A stretch of 12,866 nucleotides of DNA. Origin: Bacillota bacterium (GTDB lineage: Bacteria; Bacillota; UBA994). Location: the NCBI GenBank assembly GCA_018725275.1, contig QLUC01000042.1, forward strand, positions 1 through 12,866, in the 5' to 3' direction. This document shows positions 7,691 to 12,866 of the stretch, in pieces. Numbering within the stretch: the first letter of the stretch is position 1; every line of letters starts with the position of its first letter. Both the position numbers and the translations under genes were made by a program. The notes under the pieces are model-generated. The model worked only from the letters and a program-made list of their open reading frames with translations, was not told the DNA's origin and did not search any database.

Positions 7691-10311
7691 TGCTCCCCCT
7701 GGCGGTGAATTTGCTCATTGTGATCGGGGTTTCGGTGATTGGCTCAAGCTTAGTTTTGGCCTCGCAGCGCAAGTCTTCCGACTGGCTTTGGGGGCTGGTG
7801 TTTGGGGCTGGGACGGTGCTCAGCATGGCCGCTGCCGTCAGTACCTTTCAGGGTTGGGTGCTTGACTTTCGCAGCATCATCTTGGCCTTGGCCGGCTACA
7901 CGGGTGGCCTGGTCACTGTTGCTCTGGTAACTCTCATCAGCGTAGCCTTTCGCTTGTGGCAGGGTGGCGAGGCGTCTTGGGTCGGGGTGTTGACCATCGT
8001 CGCGTACGCCGCCGGTGGACTATACTTTCGCTGGCAAAGAAAGACACTTCATCCACCGAGCACTCGCGCTTTGCTAGGTCTTGGTTTGTACTTAAGCCTG
8101 GCCAAATTACTGAGTATTTTCATAGCCGCGATATTTTTGCCTGGAGGCTGGGTGGTGCTGCGTTTCATTGATTTGTCCTCACTTCTGCTCACCCCCATCG
8201 GAGCACTGATTGTATTTAAATCATTTTTTGCCTTGCGTCGGCAGGTTACCCGCCTAGTGACCTTGGAGGCGGCCCTGGCGGCCCTACCCACTAGTTTGTT
8301 GGTTAGGGAAAACCCGCGTGAGTGGCTCTGCCTCAACCAAGAAGCCAGTGCCGACTTGTGGGTCGGCGAGGCAGTCTTGGAGTTAGAGGCCAGCCCCTGG
8401 GGCTTGGTAGGCGACAGGCAGGGCAACAGTATGACCTCGAGCGGTCAGGTGGAATATCATTGGCAGAGCATGGATTTCCATACCTCGCAGGGGAGGACAA
8501 CCAAATTGCTCGCCCTTGATGATATTACGTCTGTCAAGTTGACCTCGCGCCAGTTAGATCACTTCTTTGAGCTGTCGCCTGATGCCATGCTCATTATAAC
8601 GGCAAGCGGGGCCGTGGAGAGGGCTAACATAGTCTGGCAGGAGATGCTCGGGGCATGGCGGGTAGATAGGGTGCAGGCAACCCTTTGGGACCTGCTTGAC
8701 CCAGAGGGGGCAGTTTTTGGACGGGATGATTTGGCCAAGCTTGGGGAGCGCGGTGGTCAGTATGCTTGCCTGATAGACATCAAGAAGCCCGGTCTCCCCA
8801 GCCGTTCTTTCTCGGCTTCTTTTGTGGCGCAAGCGGGAGAGAAAAGTATCTACGCCACGCTGCGGGACGTCACTCTTGCCAAGCAGGAAGAAGCCCAACT
8901 TTCGGTGCAGGCCAGAGAGTTGTTCGAACAGGCAGAGCTGCTCGAGGCTGTCCACGATGCCATTGTGGTCTATGATCCACAAGGCAAAATAGAGTACTGG
9001 AATCGGGGGGCAGAGCGCATCTATGGTTGGCAGAGACATGAGGTCCTGCGAGTTCGCCGGGGGACCATCTTTTCTCGCTCGGAAGAGGAAGACCAGCTTG
9101 TAGAGAGGGGTCTGTCTGAGGATGGTCATTGGCGCGGGGATTTAATCCGCCAGAGACGCGACGGAACTCCTATAGTGGTGGAGTGCGGCCGTGTAATCCA
9201 TCGCGACGCCGCTCGGCAGGGGGCAGGCACCTTGGAAGTCAGCCGTGATGTTACTGTTCGCCGCGAGAATAGCTTGGCGGAAAGCAAGTTGGCCGCCCTC
9301 GTCGTGCAATCTAGCAATGCCATCGTCTCCACCACTCTCTCTGGGCAAATTCTCACCTGGAATAAGGCCGCCACCGAGATCTTGGGGTATCAGGAGGGTG
9401 AAATAAAGGGGAAATCATTTATAGATATTTTGGGCGGTGATACCGAGGAGTGGGCCGCTATATACTCCCAAGTTACAATCGGGCAACATGTCGGCGCAGT
9501 GAAAACGGAATTGTTGCACCGCAATGGCTCTTGTCTGCGGGCCCTAGTGACGATTTCTCCCCTGGCGGAGACCGACAAAAGCCTTGATGGCGTGGTCCTA
9601 ATCATTCGCGACCGGAGTATAGCCGAAAATTTAGCTAAAGACTTTGCCCGTCTGGATCGGCTCAACCATGTCGCGCAACTCGCCCGGGGGATTGCTCATG
9701 AGCTGCGCAATCCCTTAACCACCGCGAGGGGTTTTTTGCAGATCTATGCCGCGCGTCCCGAGTTAGCTATGTATGGCGCTCGGTTTGAGCTCCTCCTGTC
9801 GGAGATGGACCGCATGAACGACCTGCTAAATGAGGTCGTGACTCTATCTGGCACAAGGCATGTGCAGTTAGAGAGTAGGCAGCTCAACAGCATTGTGGAA
9901 GCGGTGTGGCCAAGCCTGCAGGGGGAGGCTAAGACCGAAGAAAAGTCAGTTCTACTCGACTTAGGCGCTGTGCCGGACATATTCCTGAGCGAAAAAGAGC
10001 TGCGGGCCTTAGTGACCAACTTAGTTCGCAATGCGCTAGAGGCTTCACCGCCGGGGGGGACCGTGGCAGTGCGCACCATTGCCGTCGCCGAGGGCGTGGT
10101 ATTGTCGGTAGAGGACAGTGGGACAGGAATCAGCAAAGAAAATAAGGAGCACATCGGGACACCGTTTTTCACTACCAAGAAGTACGGCACCGGCATGGGG
10201 CTCGCGATTTGCTATGCCGTAGCGAAAGAGCACCGGGCGACTATCAGTTTTTCGAGTGACAGCAGCGGGACGGTGTTTCGAGTTGTTTTTCCCTTGTCTA
10301 GTTCACATTGA
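7681..10311 (+). CDS. 5TM (LytS/YhcK-type) PAS sensor histidine kinase (second of the pair)
   Basis: An 876-residue membrane kinase. Residues 1-185 form five or six TM segments. The stretch 62-116 has the 5TM-5TMR_LYT pattern: LDFRSIILALAGYTGG, an Arg after a long TM (R91), then GGEASWVGVL. A linker or degenerate PAS (about 195-285) follows. Three PAS domains come next: 290-400, 415-527 (IEYWNRGAERIYGW) and 535-648 (ILTWNKAATEILGY). HisKA has H673 in AHELRNPLTTARGFLQ, close to the H-box of Bacillus sporulation kinases. HATPase has N780/N784, DSGTG at D812 and YGTGMGL. All catalytic motifs look intact. It shares architecture and its last PAS/HisKA sequence with the kinase immediately upstream, indicating gene duplication. 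A 54-base gap with no evident terminator separates it from the exporter genes, so it may be co-expressed with them. Partner regulator and ligand are unknown. Confidence 0.94.
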   Translation: MRLMLPLAVNLLIVIGVSVIGSSLVLASQRKSSDWLWGLVFGAGTVLSMAAAVSTFQGWVLDFRSIILALAGYTGGLVTVALVTLISVAFRLWQGGEASWVGVLTIVAYAAGGLYFRWQRKTLHPPSTRALLGLGLYLSLAKLLSIFIAAIFLPGGWVVLRFIDLSSLLLTPIGALIVFKSFFALRRQVTRLVTLEAALAALPTSLLVRENPREWLCLNQEASADLWVGEAVLELEASPWGLVGDRQGNSMTSSGQVEYHWQSMDFHTSQGRTTKLLALDDITSVKLTSRQLDHFFELSPDAMLIITASGAVERANIVWQEMLGAWRVDRVQATLWDLLDPEGAVFGRDDLAKLGERGGQYACLIDIKKPGLPSRSFSASFVAQAGEKSIYATLRDVTLAKQEEAQLSVQARELFEQAELLEAVHDAIVVYDPQGKIEYWNRGAERIYGWQRHEVLRVRRGTIFSRSEEEDQLVERGLSEDGHWRGDLIRQRRDGTPIVVECGRVIHRDAARQGAGTLEVSRDVTVRRENSLAESKLAALVVQSSNAIVSTTLSGQILTWNKAATEILGYQEGEIKGKSFIDILGGDTEEWAAIYSQVTIGQHVGAVKTELLHRNGSCLRALVTISPLAETDKSLDGVVLIIRDRSIAENLAKDFARLDRLNHVAQLARGIAHELRNPLTTARGFLQIYAARPELAMYGARFELLLSEMDRMNDLLNEVVTLSGTRHVQLESRQLNSIVEAVWPSLQGEAKTEEKSVLLDLGAVPDIFLSEKELRALVTNLVRNALEASPPGGTVAVRTIAVAEGVVLSVEDSGTGISKENKEHIGTPFFTTKKYGTGMGLAICYAVAKEHRATISFSSDSSGTVFRVVFPLSSSH

Positions 10312-10365
10312 CTTCATATTGGTGACTTATAGTAGAGCTATCCATAAGGGAAAGGTGCGAATGCA

Positions 10366-11250
10366 ATGCAACAAGGCATGCGGGGCAAAAGTAAATTGTG
10401 GCGGAATTTGGGTGTCACCATCGTCATCATCGGGCTCGTAGCGGTAGCCCTTGGTGTTTGGCAGCGGAGTAATGCCAGACAACAGGATGCGCTGGAGCAA
10501 TACACGGTAGACAGGGGTACCTTGCAGCGCTTTGTCACCGGCGCGGGTCGCGTGGCGGCCATCAACCGAGAGACGCTGGTGGCCCAAAGTGGTGGGCAGG
10601 TTGGGACAGTCCAAGTCGCTGTCGGCACGGTGGTAGAGAAGGGCGATTTTATCATGCGTATGGCCGACGGGCGAGGGGTTATTGCTCCCAGGCAGGGCGA
10701 GGTGACCGCCCTCTTTGTGCGGGCCAATGAATGGGTCAACCCCGGCGCCAGATTGGCAGAAATTACTGACTTTGCGAGCCTAGAGGTCGTCGCCCAGGTG
10801 GACGAGCTGGATATCGCTAAGTTGAGCCTGGGGCAAGAAGTCACCGTCGACATTCTTGCCTTGCAGGGCGAAAACGTCACCGGGCAAATTACCTTTCTGG
10901 GACGCGAAGGAGTGGTCACCGGGGGTGTCACCACCTTTGCGGTGAGGGTGTCCCTGCCTAACCCGGAAAACATCTTGGTGGGGATGTCGGCTGAAATACG
11001 CATCGCAACGGCGCGGGCCGCCGATGTCCTGATTGTGCCGGTGCAGGCTGTGTTTTTTGACGGAGACCAGGCGCTGGTGAACCTGCAGGGCGAGGGCAAT
11101 TTGCTAACGAGGCAAAAAGTGGTGATCGGCCTGAGTGACGGCGTTTTTGTCGAAATAATGCAGGGTCTGGTGGCAGGCCAGGTGGTGTCCTATGAAAAGC
11201 CGGCGGCCATAAGAAGCCCCAACACGCCGGGGCCAATGGGCGGGCGATAG
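10366..11250 (+). CDS. HlyD/MacA-type periplasmic adaptor subunit of an ABC exporter
   Basis: This 294-residue membrane-fusion protein would link a MacB-like transporter to the cell exterior. A basic N-terminus is followed by one TM anchor (about 15-32) and no cysteine lipobox. The two lipoyl half-motifs, QSGGQVGTVQVAVGTVVEKGD (about 74-94) and GVIAPRQGEVTALFVRANEWVNPGARL (about 104-130), are almost contiguous. The coiled-coil hairpin that separates them in Gram-negative MacA is thus missing. A beta-barrel region follows (VVAQVDELDIAKLSLGQEV), then a membrane-proximal domain with the MSAEIRI and VLIVPVQAVF strands typical of the family. The start has AAGGGAAAGG about ten bases upstream; a second in-frame ATG lies at 10378. 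The ATPase gene begins two bases after the stop, indicating an operon. The substrate is unknown. Confidence 0.9.
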   Translation: MQQGMRGKSKLWRNLGVTIVIIGLVAVALGVWQRSNARQQDALEQYTVDRGTLQRFVTGAGRVAAINRETLVAQSGGQVGTVQVAVGTVVEKGDFIMRMADGRGVIAPRQGEVTALFVRANEWVNPGARLAEITDFASLEVVAQVDELDIAKLSLGQEVTVDILALQGENVTGQITFLGREGVVTGGVTTFAVRVSLPNPENILVGMSAEIRIATARAADVLIVPVQAVFFDGDQALVNLQGEGNLLTRQKVVIGLSDGVFVEIMQGLVAGQVVSYEKPAAIRSPNTPGPMGGR

Positions 11251-11252
11251 CG

Positions 11253-11951
11253 ATGTCCGGTACAGTATTGATTTCTTTGGTAGAGGTCAGCAAGAGCTAC
11301 TTTGTGGGGGGCGAGGAGCAAGAGGTCTTGCACCGGGTCAATCTACAGGTGCAAAAGGGAGAGATCGCTGCTATTCTAGGTCCCTCCGGTTCCGGCAAAA
11401 CCACCCTGATGAATATCCTCGGATGCTTAGACATACCCACGCGGGGGGAGTATCATCTGGATGGGGTCTTGGTCGCTAATTTAGGCGAAGCTGAGCTGGC
11501 ACGAGTGCGCAACCGCAAGGTAGGTTTTGTCTTTCAAAACTTTCAGTTGCTACCGCGCTTGACGGCCTACGCGAATGTCGAGTTGCCCCTGCTGTATAGT
11601 TCTTGCCCGCCGCGAGAGCGGCGCGACCGAGTTTTTCGGGTGCTGGAAGCGGTGGGGATTGCAGAGAAGGCCGAGAGCCGCCCTAATCAATTATCCGGCG
11701 GACAGCAGCAAAGAGTGGCAATTGCCCGGGCCATGGTGACGGAGCCGGCGGTTATTCTCGCCGATGAACCGACGGGGGCCTTAGACCAAAAGACCGGGCA
11801 GCAGGTGATGGAACTGTTTAGGGAAATAAATGCCGCGGGGAGGACTGTGCTCATGATCACCCATGACCACAATGTGGCCAAGTACGCGCGGCGTATCATT
11901 CATATCCTGGACGGGCAAATAATTGCCGACGGAGGTGCGCTGCATGCTTAA
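11253..11951 (+). CDS. ABC transporter ATP-binding protein, MacB/LolD-type exporter
   Basis: The 232-residue nucleotide-binding subunit energises the adjacent permease. Visible motifs are Walker A GPSGSGKTT (43-51, K49), a Q-loop VFQNFQLLPRL, signature LSGGQQQRVAIARAMV, Walker B VILADEPTGALD and H-loop MITHDHNVAKYA. The LLPRLTAYANVELPLLY segment after the Q-loop is typical of the MacB/LolD/FtsE-like subfamily, and the length is standard. The gene starts two bases after the adaptor stop, with no clear SD, so translation is probably coupled. It ends eight bases inside the permease gene. All catalytic motifs are intact. The gene order adaptor, ATPase, permease is the usual one for Gram-positive split MacAB-like exporters of peptides or drugs; the substrate cannot be inferred. 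Confidence 0.96.
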   Translation: MSGTVLISLVEVSKSYFVGGEEQEVLHRVNLQVQKGEIAAILGPSGSGKTTLMNILGCLDIPTRGEYHLDGVLVANLGEAELARVRNRKVGFVFQNFQLLPRLTAYANVELPLLYSSCPPRERRDRVFRVLEAVGIAEKAESRPNQLSGGQQQRVAIARAMVTEPAVILADEPTGALDQKTGQQVMELFREINAAGRTVLMITHDHNVAKYARRIIHILDGQIIADGGALHA

Positions 11952-12525
11952 ACAGACTGTAGCCATGGCGCTAGACAGCATTGTCAGCAACAAGGTCCGT
12001 TCCGGTTTGACCGTTTTAGGCATTGTCATCGGTGTAGCCAGCATCATCGCGCTGATGCTTTTAGGCGCAGGGGCCACGGCGCAAATTCAAGGAGAGCTGG
12101 CGGGGCTGGGCGGCAACCGCCTGACGGTGAGCATTACCGGCACCCCCGTAAAACCGGCTTTGACCGAGGCAAATCTGCGCCAGCTAGAGAGATTAAGCGC
12201 TGTCACTGCCGTTTTGCCCTCCACCAGTGCCCGGGTTCGCCTCGTAGCCGGGGAAGTGCAAAAAGCCAATGTGCGCATCTTCGGTCGCAGCAGCGATTTC
12301 TTTACCACCCCCGGTACCGAGTTGGCCACAGGGCGGGCTTTGCACCCCCTCGATATTGGCATGCGCCAGCAGGTGGCCGTCTTGGGGGCGAATTTGGCGG
12401 CGGAACTATACCCCGGGCGCTCCCCCATCGGCGAGAGACTGTACCTCAGAGGGCGAGAGTTTGTGGTGGTGGGGGTAATGGCCGCTAGCGAAGGTTTCAC
12501 TATGAGCAACATCAGTGAAGGGTGA
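11944..12525 (+). CDS. MacB-type ABC permease, N-terminal part, frameshifted
   Basis: This is the permease partner of the preceding ATPase. The 193-residue open part has a short cytoplasmic helix, TM1 (about 21-43, GLTVLGIVIGVASIIALMLL) and the start of the extracellular MacB periplasmic core domain (GNRLTVSITG, DIGMRQQVAVLGANLAAELYPG, PIGERLYLRGREFVVVGVM). The ATG at 11944 has GGAGG eight bases upstream, within the ATPase gene, and overlaps it by eight bases. The frame meets TGA at 12523-12525, within the core domain, far short of the normal length of about 400 residues. The rest of the family sequence continues one frame over (12515-12866). The break coincides with a 7-base tandem duplication. 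Unless the break is a sequencing error or is bypassed, the product lacks TM2-4 and cannot work as a transporter. Confidence 0.88.
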   Translation: MLKQTVAMALDSIVSNKVRSGLTVLGIVIGVASIIALMLLGAGATAQIQGELAGLGGNRLTVSITGTPVKPALTEANLRQLERLSAVTAVLPSTSARVRLVAGEVQKANVRIFGRSSDFFTTPGTELATGRALHPLDIGMRQQVAVLGANLAAELYPGRSPIGERLYLRGREFVVVGVMAASEGFTMSNISEG

Positions 12526-12529
12526 AGGG
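12515..12529 (+). repeat. 7-bp direct tandem duplication at the permease frameshift
   Basis: The unit GTGAAGG occurs at 12515-12521 and again at 12522-12528, and the 7-base period continues one more base to 12529. Seven bases shift the frame by one. Removing one copy joins the two permease fragments as N-I-S-E-G-V-I-V-P-Y without a stop, which fits the family at this position. Removing a single G from the GGG at 12520-12522 would also restore the frame. Confidence 0.85.
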
Positions 12530-12866
12530 GTCATTGTGCCCTACAATGTGTCGGAGCGCGTGCTGGCCGGAACGCGGGTCAATACCGTGGATGTGTATTT
12601 TGCAGTGGGCAGTGATGTCGGCTTGGTGGGGGATGAATTGCGCGTGGCGCTTACCGGCATCTTTGACGGCCGGAGCGACGTCTTCACCATTACCAACCAG
12701 CAGGGCATTTTAGACATGATGGCCACCATCATGAACACCCTGACCCTTTTGTTGGCAGGCATTGCCGCTATTTCTCTGTTGGTGGGCGGTATCGGCATCA
12801 TGAACATGATGCTGGTGTCAGTCACCGAGCGAACCAACGAGATTGGCCTCCGTAAAGCGCTTGGGG
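12515..12866 (+). CDS. MacB-type ABC permease, C-terminal part, frame-shifted and cut by the window edge
   Basis: This frame continues the permease after the frameshift. GVIVPYNVSERVLAG matches the end of the MacB core domain, where homologues have a V-P-hydrophobic strand. It is followed by ITNQQGILDMMATIMNTLTLLLAGIAAISLLVGGIGIMNMML (TM2, residues written in two parts of one segment) and the conserved cytoplasmic loop VTERTNEIGLRKALG. The gene runs off the right edge before TM3 and TM4. No credible start or SD exists for independent translation; GTG 12515 or 12536 would be formal starts only. It is best read as part of one permease gene spanning 11944 to beyond 12866, disrupted by the 7-base duplication. 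FtsX-family membership is secure; whether the gene is functional is not. Confidence 0.8.
   Translation, partial: MKGEGVIVPYNVSERVLAGTRVNTVDVYFAVGSDVGLVGDELRVALTGIFDGRSDVFTITNQQGILDMMATIMNTLTLLLAGIAAISLLVGGIGIMNMMLVSVTERTNEIGLRKALG

Noticed and set aside
7174..10196. Long antisense open frames, such as 7174-7632 and 9744-10196 on the - strand
   Set aside because: They lie wholly within kinase coding sequence, have no family resemblance and no SD, and are codon shadows of GC-rich genes.
10308..10336. Possible promoter before the adaptor gene (TTGACT followed by an AT-rich stretch)
   Set aside because: The only TATA-like hexamer (TATAGT, 10328-10333) is just 14 bases away, and the 17-base position gives no -10 match.
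12515..12530. Programmed +1 ribosomal frameshift (GGG TGA) to make the full permease
   Set aside because: No SD-like stimulator at the right spacing or downstream structure was seen, MacB permeases are not known to use recoding, and the exact 7-base duplication explains the break more simply.

Overview
The window looks like chromosomal DNA from a Gram-positive, Bacillota/Clostridia-like bacterium of moderately high GC. The signs are strong Shine-Dalgarno sites (AAGGAGGGG, AAGGAGGAGG), a consensus sigma-A type promoter, TTG/ATG starts, an M3-family PepF peptidase, 5TM (LytS/YhcK-type) sensor kinases with sporulation-kinase-like H-boxes, and an export adaptor without the outer-membrane-reaching hairpin. 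The species cannot be named from this sequence. No RNA gene, CRISPR array, insertion sequence or phage gene was seen.

Left part (1-3152, + strand): a family 5 (oligopeptide/nickel type) extracellular solute-binding protein without a lipobox, probably starting at a TTG at 129, is followed after 33 bases by selO, a protein adenylyltransferase with all recognisable catalytic residues. Middle (3209-4993, - strand): pepF, an M3 oligoendopeptidase, converges on selO. A shared hairpin lies between the two stops, and pepF has a clear promoter and SD upstream.

Right part (5081-12866, + strand) is a compact, probably single transcription unit running off the window. It holds two tandem, overlapping, paralogous membrane histidine kinases (N-terminal multi-TM sensor, several PAS domains, HisKA, HATPase). 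Next come a short HlyD/MacA-type adaptor, a MacB/LolD-type ABC ATPase and a MacB-type permease. The layout suggests that two sensors are co-expressed with a tripartite-like exporter, but no response regulator is present in the window. The kinases may therefore feed a distant regulator or phosphorelay (inference).

The most notable oddity is in the permease. The reading frame breaks at a 7-bp direct tandem duplication (12515-12529), and removing one copy restores a continuous MacB-like protein. This is a recent mutation, a phase-variable switch or a sequencing/assembly error. The gene is also cut by the window edge. I found no convincing wholly new system; the kinase-pair plus exporter cluster is the best candidate for a second look.
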